From the NCBI GenBank assembly GCA_026874595.1, contig CM049306.1:79636142-79700141 (forward strand): DNA of 64,000 nt. Direction: 5' to 3'. The notes beneath the pieces were generated by a model that ran no database searches, was not told where the DNA came from, and saw only the letters and a program-made list of their open reading frames with translations. Made by a program: the position numbers and the translations under genes. This document shows positions 1 to 13,300 of the stretch, in pieces; the stretch's first letter is position 1, and every line of letters starts with the position of its first letter. This DNA is from Sipunculus nudus (lineage: Eukaryota; Annelida; Sipuncula; Golfingiida; Sipunculidae).

Positions 1-540
1 AGATAAGTGATTTTATCCCAAGGCAGATGAACAGATGGATGCTGTGCATAAATGGTTGCAGGTGGTGCCACCAGTTTTGCCTTTGATGAAGAGCTATGTG
101 AATCTATACACATGCAAAATTTTGGCCCAATCGGTTAAACAGTTCCCGAGATATGAGCTTGGATGTCTGCAGAGTAAACGTGAAGGTAGGTGGCGCCATC
201 TGTCATAAAATCAAGAAAGCTGTTCAAGATGTATAAACCTGCAAAATTCCAGGTGGATAAGTCGAACCACTGCTGAGATATGAGTGATATTATCCCAAGG
301 CAGATGAACAGATAGGCGCTGTGCAAAAATGGGTTGCAGGTGGTGCCATCATTTTAGTGTATGTTATAAAGCTATCAAAGGGCTACATTTGTGCAAAATT
401 TTTTAGCCTGATTTGTCAAACTGTTCCTGAAATATGTGGGTTTATGTGTGGAAACAGATGCACAAATGGACACTCGGCAGCGAGGAAAGATCAAAGGTCA
501 ACCAAAAATGAGGGTGCAGCAGTTCATATGTGACCTGATG
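1..540. repeat. ~278-bp tandem repeat, two units
   Basis: The stretch ATCCCAAGGCAGATGAACAG recurs near 16 and 293. Each unit contains a GGTGG(T/C)GCCA core (near 60, 190 and 335). It resembles the 41.5-42.7 kb array in style (a phrase like AAATTTTGGCCCAAT before a run on 'gag atatgag'). It may be cut by the window edge. Confidence 0.75.
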
Positions 541-621
541 ATAAACCCGATTCACTTAAAATGCAAAGAAGTTTTTTCAAACAGTTGAAAGATATAGTTC
601 CAATAATCTGGGAATTCTGCA

Positions 622-682
622 TCTAGACATTGTGTCTAGACGTCTAGACGCTGTGTCTAGACCTCTAGACACATTGTCTAGA
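622..682. repeat. Cluster of six TCTAGA/GTCTAGAC palindromes
   Basis: TCTAGA occurs at 622, 635, 643, 656, 664 and 677, mostly within TGTCTAGAC. The arrangement can fold into several alternative hairpins. No function is known to me. Confidence 0.8.
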
Positions 683-784
683 CACCAGACAGAAGCAGGT
701 CAGTTGCCATGGTGATGTCTGGACCCCACCTGGTTGTACTGAGTGACCTCTTGAATTGGCTGCTGAAATTCAGCATGTTGTCAA

Positions 785-1478
785 ATCTATTTTCAAACAC
801 AGAAAGCCTTTTTCAATTGGCTACACTGCTTTTTTAAAGCTGCATTTACCCAATCTATTCTAATAAAACTGACAGAACCCTACCATAGAATAATTCTTGT
901 AATGTTTAAACCAATTAGCTTAACAGTTTCATCATAAAACAGTGTATAAGCTAGAAGCATGTAAAATTACATTTTCGCTTGTAAAACAGATCAATGTAGG
1001 TGGTGCCACCATTACCTCAATTTCAGATATGATATATGTGACAAACATTGGTATAAAATTTGGCAATGATAGCTCTAGCCATTTCTGAGTTTCTTATTTT
1101 AGTGTGCTTTTTTGGACAGATGACTAAGTTCAACCTTCTGTAACTAGGCCAAAAATCTGCGAACTGGAACCATTTGTACAAACTTGAGAAAGATTGTTCC
1201 AGGGACCATTTCTGTGAAATATTGGACAATTTGGCTGGACATTTTAGAGAAGAAGTTTTTAAAGCTTTTTTAGCTTTTTCCCTATAAAAATGCAGTTAGA
1301 AAAAAATAAACAATCTCAGATAGAGTTTTTCAGATGACTGTTTATTTGCAAAAAAATTGGTGATGCTAGCTCCTGCAGTTTTTGAGATAGCTATGGTTAA
1401 CGTACAGACGACACACTAGGCATGGCGCACAACGGACGACGCTGCACCATCGCATAAGCTCACAGGTTCGCTAAAAAA
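785..1478. repeat. Dispersed repeat, inverted copy at window right end
   Basis: Nearly 700 bp match the reverse complement of 63323-64000, including AGCTATGGTTAACGTACAGA-like, TAGAGTTTTTCAGATGACTG, GGACCATTTCTGTGAAATAT and GCTTGTAAAACA segments. The right copy is cut by the window end. It contains a GGTGGTGCCACC core near 1000. Confidence 0.88.
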
Positions 1479-1479
1479 T

Positions 1480-4160
1480 ACAGATGGCGCCACCAATCTT
1501 CACTGAAGAAACCAGTCATAATCAATTAACACACAAGGTTTTACGACAATGGATGAATCCACGCTCGAGAAACTGACATAATTGCCATTATTTAACTGTC
1601 TCAAAAACAGGGGAAAAACGTGAAAATAAGAAAGGAGGCAAGTGGCACCATCAGTTTTGGGGAACTGACAAAACTTGTCCTGGTCAAAATTCAAGGCAAG
1701 ATTCAGGGCAATCCATGCATTTATTATCAAGATACTGTTTTTTATCAATTTTTAATTATTCTGGAAGGGGGGGGGGTGATATGAGAATAGCTGTAACCCT
1801 GTGACCCCTGCTACCCCAGTAACCAATAACAAATCAGGTAAGCAGAGACAGCTGCACAGACAATGCAAGTGAATGCATTAAGAGCCTCTAAAAAATCAAT
1901 AACTACCGTAAAAGTCTTTGTAGAAGTCGCAAATTATACTAGGAAATGGAATTCTAAAAAAAAAATCAGATTTTTCTTGCAAAGTCGGGGTCCGAAATAC
2001 TTATCCCGTCTCAGTCAGCTTTCCTGGATCATGGAACAACATCAGTTGAGCAAAAATCAGTGTTACCTTTAACCAGTGCTTTGTGAAACATCTTTCCCCA
2101 ATAATTTACACTTTTAACCATCTCTTATGAAAACCTGCCTTATATTTGGTGAACTGACGGAATTTTCATTTATTAACATGAAATACAAATTATAAATTTA
2201 CCAAGTTCAAGGCCTACCTGTTCCGACAAGTTGCAATTCAAGTGACACTTCCTAATCTGCATTACTGTTATATCACAAGTCAATTTTATGCAAATGCCAG
2301 TCTGCCGCTCTTTGATGTACATTTTCTTTCCGTTAAATCTTTGTGGGTATGCGTGTCATTATAAAAAACTTGCGGTTCCATAGACGTTTATAAATGTAAA
2401 GATGCGTCACATGCAAACTTGATCCACGTACTATAGACACATCGTGAATTCTAGTGCCTGCCCGGTAGATCGCTTGGTACCAGCTGACCTTTGTAGCCAT
2501 GTAGCAGAAGTTCAAGCCCTAGGTCACCCATGCAATTACCTTTACATCCCCAGGTCAACTAAGCCTTCCATGACTGATATCCACAGTTATAAACTCCCAT
2601 TTTAAGAAACATCAGGTCAACGTTACTATTTCGTGGTTTTCAAGCATATTGGATAACAATGTTATAACGTTTCACAGGAGCTGCAAATATACGATTTGCT
2701 TCGTGTTTACCCGTATAAATCACAGAATAAAATCATCAGTCTCAGTAAATATAATACCAGTAAATTCAATGGTGTTTATTTTACATTTAACTGACTGTTC
2801 AATGAAGCGTTAATTATCCCCTTGTTGACTGACATATTTCAGTGATTTCAGTAATACCGTGCATGTGCCGTGCCTTAATGGTAAGTTGTAACAATTAATT
2901 CAAGGGTTCCTTAATCAGTTTAAGAGCCCACTTCAGAAATAAGTTTTTTTTTTCCGTCCTTTAGTTGTCTTGAGTCAGTTAAAAATATATCCAATGCGGT
3001 GGATTGGGACTCATCAAGTGTGCGCAATCTAATCATAGTCTAATGAATCCAGTCAACTTTTGACAATCTTGAAGGATTTAAACAGTTGCTCAATGGTGAT
3101 AGTATTTTGCTTCAAGACTCTTTATTCTATTAATACAGTCATTTAAATTGATATTTACATTCTAATTTTACTTAGAAACGGCAATAATGACATCGTTTCA
3201 CAGCACAAAATTTTATCCAACGCAGCTGACTCTGGCACTTTACAAATCTTACCTGACAATTGAACCCCGACTTTATATGTAATGATTCTGTTGTTATTCC
3301 TCAAATATAAGCATTATATTAAAGCTGTCCATTTATTGTTATGTTTCAATGATTTATCTAGTGTATAAACTATGTTAGTACTAAGGGGACGTTGGTTGTA
3401 GTCTTGCGCCGCAAGGAATGATACATCAAGAAAGTATCAGGTGGTTGGGACGCCTTTGAAGTCTTGGTGCAACTTTTATCATGGACTTTTCCTGAAACAA
3501 AACTTGAAGGGCTATTCCCAAGAGGGATCCTAAATTCAGGGTGCGACTGGTAATAAGGATGCGACTTCTCATAGACTTTTACGGTAGCCTAATTTTGGAG
3601 CTTTTATTTTCAAATTTCAGATTTTAACAGATTAAATCCTTATATTTAGATGATGTGAAAATTAAATCCACAGTACTTACAGGAGAAAAATGTGCTGTGG
3701 CAAAAGTTGGGCAAATTTTAAGGTAATGAATTTATATCTAAGCTAATGACTTTAAAAATTGGTAAATTCAGATCTAATTTTTTTTATACAACTGAATCTT
3801 GATTAAATAAATTTTTATCCATAAAAAAAAAGTCTCTAGCTTCAACAATTCTCATGTTAAATGAGTAGATATCTTTCCTGACTTTTTACAAAATGTATTA
3901 TGTTTGGGCCCATAACGTCAAGAAATTACACAATACTGACTTAATTTCTGGTATGCATCTTCTGGGATAAACCTGTAAGGGTTAGATTGGGACTATGGGA
4001 TATGACAAGAAACTTCTCAAAATAAAGTCCAGATGAGAATCTTACCTTCTTACCTTCAAGGGGACATTTATTGGCAGAGTTAAGAGTGGAATAACACATT
4101 TTTTGGACCTTACCTAATCCTAAACTTAAAAAGGATGCGTGTGGTTGCCTTAGTACTCAC
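1480..4160. other. Downstream part of EDRF1 locus, no exon found
   Basis: 1480-1750 is more GGCGCCACC-type repeat. From 1750 to 4160 the sequence is AT-rich with a G run near 1768. I looked on the minus strand for a final EDRF1 exon (about 60 residues after GKK) and found no acceptor followed by a plausible in-phase frame. Confidence 0.5.
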
Positions 4161-4389
4161 CCTTTTTTTCCAGCTGTGCTGACCTTGAGTAGACTGTGGG
4201 TGACCCACATGAGACGGGACTGGAATATCGGTAAAAGCTTAGTGATCTGGTCCCTGTAGCCTGCGATATCATTGTCCTGACTGCCCTCCTTCAGTTGCTG
4301 CTGTATCACTTCCAGGGGGACTCGGCAGCCCATGATATGGGACAGGGCTGCCTGGAGTGTCTTTAACTTGCTGTGAGGGCTGGTCAGGT
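4161..4389 (-). CDS. EDRF1: EDRF1 coding exon 20 (residues 1020-1096), last exon seen
   Basis: Acceptor tttcag; donor GG|gtgagt after a run of A in the coding sense. It encodes SKLKTLQAALSHIMGCRVPL and ITKLLPIFQSRLMWVTHSLL, matching human GKLKTLSGALDIM and VMKLLSIFESRLSFLL. It ends in phase 2, so at least one more coding exon (about 60 residues in human) is expected downstream. Confidence 0.92.
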
Positions 4390-7300
4390 CTGAAAATTTT
4401 AAATCAATCAATGGTGATGATAAATAATTATAGATATGTTATAAATTTTCGCAGATATCATAAAATTCAGTGCCAAAGATGTGACTCATAATGTAAAAAA
4501 ACTGTACTGGAATGCAACTCTTTAAATTTGATGCATGATGTTTTGATAAAAAAATATGACTTCACTAAACACATTCAAGCCAGTTAATTCAGTAATGCTA
4601 TTCATTTATTCAGTTTGGTACTCTTTCAGAACACACTAGTATCACTTCATGAATTTCAATTCAAACATGTGTTTGTTCCCTGAAATCTTCTGGTGCTGCC
4701 ATCTTTCAGCAAGAATGGTTACTAAAAGCATTAGGGCCAGCAACAACTGAATCTAAAAAGTGTTAACAAATTATACAGTCAGCCTAGTTTAGTGTTAACA
4801 TACTGGGAACAGCATGAATAAGAAGAGCTTAGGTATCCCTTGTTTTGACCTCACTATGCTTTCAAATTTCAGAATACTAAATATTAATCTGAACACATTA
4901 CTCATAATACCAGTCATCAGAAAATGAAGATTATAAAAAATTGTACCATATATCACAAGTGAAAATCATCCATCGAAAAAATTGGTATCAGGTATGCCTA
5001 AAAGTTTTAATTTGCACCACAAACCTTAAGCAGGCCTCAGATTATGCAATATTTTCAAGGTTTCTATGCTCCTATACAACATTACTTCCAACAATCTGTT
5101 ATAACAGTCATAAACAATCACAAGAAATCATAACCTATTGTAACACAGGGAAACCACTCCCATGACATGATACCCTTTTAAAATGATAAAACTGGTATGT
5201 ATGGTGGTGGCATGTGACAGTTGTTTACATCAGATAACAACAGTCAGGGCTGATCTCAGACAACTTCAGACACTATCATTTCTCACAATTGTCTGTTATT
5301 TTCTATGATTTCCTATGAGATGCCATGAAATGTCAACAATTTATCAACAAGCTCAAAACCCATGACAATGTTCTGTAAATATAGCAAATCATAGCATAAG
5401 ATGATGTAGCAAATCATTGTGTTTTGTTGAACTAATTGTGGCGTCTTGCAGGAAATCATACAGGTCTACAATAGTATCAATTTACAGTGTATGTGCAATG
5501 GTGACAGAAAATTGTAGAAATTTTATTCAAATGTACATTTGTAAGGCCAAAAATAAAAAGAGGTTGGTTCCTTAGGCACCTAGTTGCACCAATTTTGACC
5601 CCCTGCATCAAAAAATTTATTTTGATTTTCAGTAGAAATGTACTAATAATGAGCTCCAGCCACTTGAACATTCCTTTCAAGAAAATAAAATTATAATGTT
5701 TTGATAAAATTTCATTTTGTTACATTGTGCTTTCATCTGTATAGCAAAATAATTATATCAATATCATGTTGTCCAGTGACTATGGCATATGGAAATTTTA
5801 AATGAAAATTAATAATGAAAAGGTAACAAAAATTGCCCTCCCTCACAAATTTCTTTAAAAAGATGTACCTGAGAAAACAATTTCTTTTTTGACTTCAAAA
5901 GTGCATGTCCATTACAAAGTGCCATAAGGAATCAGACTGTGGGAGGCCTTCTTATCAAACAAAATAGGAAGAATAAAAAAAGTTCTTCTACATTTCATAT
6001 TTGCAGTGTTATCCTTTCACTTACTGTTCAGCTGGTACTCGCACATAGCAAATCTTTCCAACTGGACTCGTAACAGTTCACAGGGACAGTCAACCAGGCT
6101 GAACAGATCGCTGGCCTTGCTGTAGTGGAGCTCTGCCAGAGTCCGCAGGTGTCGCTTCTTCTGTTCATTCAGCTGCACATATAATATAACAAGATAACTT
6201 CAGAATTACAAAATCATACACATAATTTAAGGTCACAGCAAGAGCGCATAATACATCCATTGCAAGTTTTGTGACCTCTCATCTGATCAAATATAAACAG
6301 ATTTTGCAAAAATTCTAACTCATGCTAGATACCTAAAGGTAAATATTCATGGTAAGTATAATTTAAATCAACTGAATTCCTGGTAGGTTATTACAGCAGC
6401 CCAACAAGAGTCTTGTGACCTTTGACCTCATTATATATGCATAGATTTTCTTTAAAAGTAAATATATTCAAAGAGTTTAATAACAAGAGCACCACAAACA
6501 TGCATAATATGCCTGTCTTGTATCTGGTGACCTCTGACCTCATTAAATTTGCATGAATTTTGAAGAGAAGGTAATTTAAGTGAGAAACTCTATTGATAAA
6601 AATGTGTAATCAGTTTCCTAATAATAGTATTTTTGGTAAATCACCTAGGTGCATCCAAAATGCAGTGACCTCTGACCTCATTAAATATGCAAGGTTTTAG
6701 TTGGAAATCGACTTAGGCGAGAAATTTTTTATGATTATCATTTCTAATGACACTTTATCAAGTGACCTGTGACCTTGTTAAATATGTGTGGATGTTGCCC
6801 ATTATCATACTCGGGTGGAATAATCTGTACACTTCTGAGGCAGCAGAAATCTTACCCTTCTAAAGAAGCTACTGATTTTCCTGCTGCCTGCTTTGACCAT
6901 TTATAATGCACTTAAACACCAGCTGGTGCACATGGGCCTGCCTGCTGATAAAAACTGCTGATGTGACCAGCAGCCAACCAAATGAAAGTCAACAAACACT
7001 CGACAGGCATCAGGCTTCGCCCAAAAACCACATGTGGGGCAATTCTCTCCGAGCCTGTGGCCTGTTCAAACAGTCACCGAGGCAATTAGCTGTCACTCAA
7101 AATGAAATGAACAACATTGGCTTCGTGTTAAACCATTTTGTCTTCAGGCACAGGGTCTCATCTGATTGGACCAAAATACAGCGCTCCCCTCTGGTGTAGA
7201 GATTCAGGATACAAGGTCATAACAAACAGCGCTAACGATACAGGTAGTTGGCCTAATATTGGTAAAGCGCTGTGTAAAGAGCATAAATAATCTGTTGTTA

Positions 7301-10300
7301 AGTAGTTATGGTGAGTTTCGTGAAAATCCGTCAAAGCCCCGTTAAGTTATTGCAGTGACACTAAAAGTTAACAGACTTCCAGCAGTTCACTGATTGATAT
7401 ATGGAAACTGCCAATGCCATAACAGATACATCTATAACTTATAAGACAGGCATTAGAAGGCACGATAGCAGCTTAAATCTTATTGAAACAACCTGGTACA
7501 GACATACCATTATGCTAATATAACTTTTACCATCATTGAAGCATAAATATAAATAAAATTTTGGTAACTTTTTTATATTTCTAAGATAATTTTTAGTTCA
7601 GTGAAATAGCCAGACAACAATAATTTGGGAATTTTTTATGGCTGTTGCTGAACCTTTTCCTTGTATTTCACAACTTTTTCAGTACTTAATCATATCTTCT
7701 CTGGGACCTACCTGATTCCTATAGCTATTATGATACAGGGAAGCTAGACGGTGATATATTGTAGCAGCTCGATACTGGCAGGCTGTCTGTCTAGCTCCTG
7801 GTGTGTCAATATCACAATATTTCAGTGCTTTATTCATAAGATCTGTCACCTCCCTCTCAACCTGGCAACAAAACCATTATTATAATAATACACTAGGAAA
7901 ACTGTTATCAGGAAAATTATTTGAAGTGTATGTATAAAGAACATCGTTATCTGAAAATGACCTTCTTGAATGGAGTTGAGGTGTTGTAAAAAACAGACTG
8001 TTCACTCGGATATTGATTTAATTACATTATATTAATATTTTGCAAGATATGATTTTAATTTAATTACCATCTGGAATTAATCTGCCAGTTTATGAAAATA
8101 TTTCAAAATTTCAATGGGCACCTTACTGTGGAACAGACTATAGTGATATAAAAAAATAAATATTTGCTGTCAAACTTGATTTATCATTGTATTTTCAAAT
8201 ATGAGTGATACACTACCACTGCTACCACATATACGCACAACACAGATAGTTCATACAGTCTCTGACAAGCTCATCACCTTTGAAAGTTCACAGCATAAGG
8301 AAGCTAAGAAACAGTGTGGACTTAATAAAACCAAATTTTTTCAAAATATTTGGGTTTTTTTACCTGTTCCTGTGACTGCACAGACAAGGGTGCATAATCC
8401 TGCAGCTGTGTTGCCATGGTGAAGTACGTGCTTGAGAGTTCCCAGGTGACAGATGCCCAGATGTCTGGATATTTTGTCTGGTCACCCAGCAGGCCCAGTG
8501 CAGACTTGTAGCAGTCTATACCCTGATAATTAAAACAAAGTAACTTCAAAACCATATCATTGGAGGATGGCAAAGACCAAAAATCATTTTATCTTTTTAC
8601 ATGTAACCATGACTTACTCAGTAACAATGAAATAGCCTTATCTTGAGAAAAGCCAAAGAGTTCTGAGTATCTGACATTTAAGTTTTTGCTACACATCAAA
8701 TTTAATTTCCCAGTGACAAGTACATGAGTGATCTGATATACATGCATCTCTATACAATATTAATCTGCATTTTAGAGATTCTTTAGAGATTTTTGATGGT
8801 CTTGATATTCACTTCAAACACTTTAAACCTTTTTTCTGTCTAACCTTCATTCATGTAATATCTCTCCTCTGCAGTAAACTCTTTAACTTCATGTTAAGCC
8901 CCTATCACACATTCACGTAGCGTCATATTGACCCTCTAGCATTATGACCAGATTACTAGCGCCAGAGTGTCATGACATCTACGTCTGAGGATCGTATTAT
9001 AAGGCCTTATGAAGATGCAAATATTTTCGTCATTTCTGTCAACGCTTCATGGGCTACAGGTACACTGTCAATCAACATAAACCAGACCATTCGATAGCAT
9101 ATTTTGTGTACTTTCTAATAATACCAAATATGAGAGAGAAAAGTTCCTGTTTAACCCAGTACATTGGTAAACCCCAAGGCATGTTTGTTGAATTTATGAC
9201 CGCATGAATACAAGCATGGCTCGCACAGTTTACAGGACGGAGGCAACTTGCAGGAGACACAGGAAATGACCCGTGTCCATGGAGATGGTGTTTCAGTTTA
9301 GGTTGTGAGCTCACATATTTGCTATTGTGTTTATCCAATATTCCAAGCATAATATTGAGATTATGGGCCGTTTTCCACAATATGAATGCAACCAGATGCA
9401 AGACCACTGCGATACATTCCTCCATATTACTAGTATCACGACTCGAGTAGACTTACCAGCCCAATAATCCGATTGCCTACTGAGTCGGGTTGTCACGGTT
9501 AACATTCACGGTGCTGTTCACAGTATGCCCTGGATAATCATGGTGTGAAAAATGGGGCTACAGTGACCCACATATGGGTGGTCAAGAATAATACCGGATC
9601 AGTACAGTTTGCAATGGGACTCCCAAAGGATCCTAAGGATGCCCCTATATTCATCACCATGACTTTCTCTGGCTATAAACTATGCAAGTGGGACTGGGAC
9701 TAAATAACGTTTCTCCTCTGAGAAAAACTCTTTCTTACTGTCATGTAGTAATTCTCTCCTTTGAGGTAAACTCTCTATTACCTTAACATAATCATGTCTC
9801 ATCACCCAGGTACCCCCCTACCTTCATGTAGTAAGGTTTCTCCTCTGAGGTAAACATTACCTTGATGTAATGATGTCTCATCACCCAGGAACACACTCTT
9901 ACCTTCATGTAGAAATGTCTCTCCTCTGAGGTTAACTCTCTATTACCTTGATGTAATCATATCTCATCACCAAAGTCACATTCTTACCTTTATGTAGTAA
10001 TGTCTCTTCTTTGAGTTAAACTCTCTGTTACCTTGACATAATCATGTCTCATTACCAAGGTACACACTCTCCCATCATTTAGGAATGTCTCTCCTTTGAG
10101 GTAAACTCTATTACCTTGCATAAATCATGTCTCCTTACCAAAGTAAACTATCTTACCTTTATGTAGTAATGTCCTCCTTTGAGGTAAACTCTCTATTACC
10201 TTGATGAAATCATATCTCATCACCAAGGTACACACTCTTACCGTTATGTAGTAATGTCTCTCTTTGAGGTAAACTCTCTTTTACCTTGACATAATCATGG

Positions 10301-13300
10301 CTTAAACAAGGTACACACTCTCCAATCATATAGGAATGTCTCTCCTTTGAGATAAACTCTATTTCTTTGACATAATCATGTCTCCTTACCAAGGTAAACT
10401 CTCTTTCCTTTGCATAGTGATGTCTCTCCTTGGAGATAAACTCTCTTACCTTCATGTAGTAATGTCTCTCCTCTGAGGTCAACTCTCTTACCATGACATA
10501 GTAATGTCTCTCCTCTGGTATAAACTCTCTAACCTTCACACAGTAATGTCTCTCCTCTGATATAAACTCTCTTACCTTCATGTAGTAATGTCTCTCCTCT
10601 GAGGAAAACTCTCTTACCTTCACATAGTAATGTCTCTCCTCTGGCATAAACTCTCTTACCTTCACATAGTAATGTCTCTTCTCTGAGGTAAACTCTCTTA
10701 CCTTCACATAGTGATGTCTCTTCTCTGAGGCCAACTCTCTTACCTTCATGTAGTAATGTCTCTTCTCTGAGGTCAACTCTCTTACCTTCATGTAGTAATG
10801 TCTCTCCTCTGAGGTAAACTCTCTTACCTTCACATAGTGATGTCTCTTCTCTGAGGCCAACTCTCTTACCTTCATGTAGTAATGTCTCTTCTCTGAGGTC
10901 AACTCTCTTACCTTCATGTAGTAATGTCTCTCCTCTGAGGTAAACTCTCTTACCTTCATGTAGTGATGTTTCTCCTCTGAGGTCAACTCTCTTACTTTCA
11001 TGTAGTGATGTCTCTTCTCTGAGGTAAACTCTCTTACCTACATGTAGTAATGTCTCTTCTCTGAGGTAAACTCTCTTACCTTCACATAGTAATGTCTCTC
11101 CTCTGAGATAAACTCTCTTACCTTCATGTAGTAATGTCTCTCCTCTGAGGTAAACTCTCTCTGGACTGTTTCATTATCGAGGTGAGAAACATGGAGCTGA
11201 GCATGTAGTCTCATGAGTCGTCCTGTATTAGAATGCAGGAGCCCCATGTTGGTCAAATCCTCTAACTTCTCAAACACTACTATACCCTTCTCAAAGCAGG
11301 TCTGGCTCCTCTCCAGAATTTTCTGGGTTTCTGGATCCGGGGATGATGGACCTGTGCCAAAGACCACTTGTATATATACTGATATATAAGAAAATAACAT
11401 GACGACTAGATAAACTACTGGAAAATGTCATACTCTTTAAAAAGTTTACATAATTTGTCATTTGCAATAAAACTAACAAGATCGTTTAGATTTTACTACC
11501 ACCTTCAGTAAACTCAAATTGTTAGCAATTCAGCAGAAACCACATCTATTGAAAGAACATTACAAGCTGAAGTTTACACATAATATAGATACAATTATTC
11601 AGTCACTGAGATTCAGCCATAAAAGTTCAGCTGAATAAAAATTAGTTAAAGTGGATTTAGAGAAAGTGAGTGAATACTGCCACTACAATATAGATTTTCA
11701 TTGTTTATCCATCAAAGGTAGTGGATAATTCCACCACAATTAAAATATTCCATTGAGTATTTACCTAGTGGATAAATCTACAACAAAACAGCTCCTGAAT
11801 AAGTATCAACCTAATTTAATGAATATAGTGGATACCTCCTGCTCATGATTATCATGTCATATTAACCTAGGTTAATGGCTACCCCTCCTCAATAAAGCTA
11901 TTTTATCATTATACAGTGGAACCTCACAATTACGACCACCTTGGGGACTGACCAAAGTGGTCGTAATTTGGGGGTGGTCGTATTTGTGAAACTTTAAATT
12001 ACCTGGATCGTACATTCGGGACCAAGAAAGGTGGTCGTAATTGTGGTGTGGTCGCAATTGCGGGGTGGTCGCAAGGCGGAGTTCCACTGTATATTGAAAT
12101 ATGATGATGGATACTAACGGTTAAGTAAACCTATTCCACGAGCATTTGTTGTGTGAATGGAGAATTTCATCTAGACTTTGCCCCAGTTTGATTAGCAGGT
12201 ACACGTGACATCACGGACTGAATTTTATCAACAACTCGGATCAAGTAATGCATGTTTTTTTTATTCTCTCTTAAAAATTTGGCACTGATAGTTGCAGAAA
12301 TACTGTGCTTTTACCCAGATCTAGAATTTTTAGTCACAGGGGATTTCCCAGTGTGACGTCACTGCCAAGTTGACAGTGCTCATAGATGTGCCAATAGTTT
12401 TTGAACAAATCACACAACCTCATGATTTTACTGGAAAAATATAAAGGAAAATGTTTTTCCTCCAGGAATTGGGCTCATTTTATGTAAAATCTATATCAAT
12501 ATTTTATTCAAAACCAATTATGTTATATGATAATATAATGAGATTTGGAATATGTTTGCTTGACCTGAACCATGATTCAGATTAAATAAAGTTTGTACCT
12601 GAGTTGATCCTGTTGGTCGCTAGGTTCATCAGGTGCACCCCGAGTTCATTTAGTGCATTGCCATAGCATTTCAGCATCTGTTGGGTCTGCTCTGGCGGTG
12701 AGTCCTCTGTGATATATAGACTCGTGGCTTTCTCATAGCACTGTACACTCTTATTTAATCCATCCAACTCCCCTTTTGGAAACTCCAGCAACTCACCCAG
12801 CTCTGTAACAAATACAACACAGAAATCATGTCTCTCTACAATTCTAACCAATCAAGAAACATCTGAAGGCACTGTAGGTGTTTCAATACAGGATATCACC
12901 AATGCAGTTTCTCATGTAGATGGAGGAGAAAAAGACTAGTTGTCGCAAATGGAAGCCTGTTTGTTCAGTCAAGTGTGATTTATTCAGACCCAAATTTATC
13001 CTATTTTGTTAGTTTGTATACACTTGAACTCTATTTAATTCATATGGTTATTGAATAACTACAAGGTTACAAATATTGTGAACCAGATTTTAGAACAAAT
13101 AAAAGGAAATTTTCAAAGTTTGACATTTATCCATGAATCAACGACCCTGTGAAACTTTCCCCAATATCATCCTGGGAGAGAGCTGATTCAAGAACAAGTT
13201 ATTATGTGAAGTGTGCTGAATGCAGCAATTTGTCATGTCTTTTCACGATCCTATAATATTTCTTTAACACAGCAAAATAAATATGATAAAAGCCAGCATG

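Noticed and set aside
2230-2275. Short candidate EDRF1 exon between tgcag and gtaggc on the minus strand
   Set aside because: The required phase meets TGA after a few codons.
3380-3530. Candidate last EDRF1 exon after a tttcag on the minus strand
   Set aside because: In the phase required by exon 20 it stops after three codons, and the other open frame does not resemble the EDRF1 C-terminus.
6906-7199. 97-codon plus-strand frame in EDRF1 intron 18
   Set aside because: No similarity recognised and no flanking splice or promoter evidence.
10210-11001. 263-codon open frame as an independent repeat protein
   Set aside because: It is the 42-bp array read in the EDRF1 frame; its start is only the first ATG after the TAG unit, and there is no promoter or conserved domain.
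9723-11162. CRISPR-like array
   Set aside because: Units are contiguous copies of an exon end without unique spacers, inside a eukaryotic gene.
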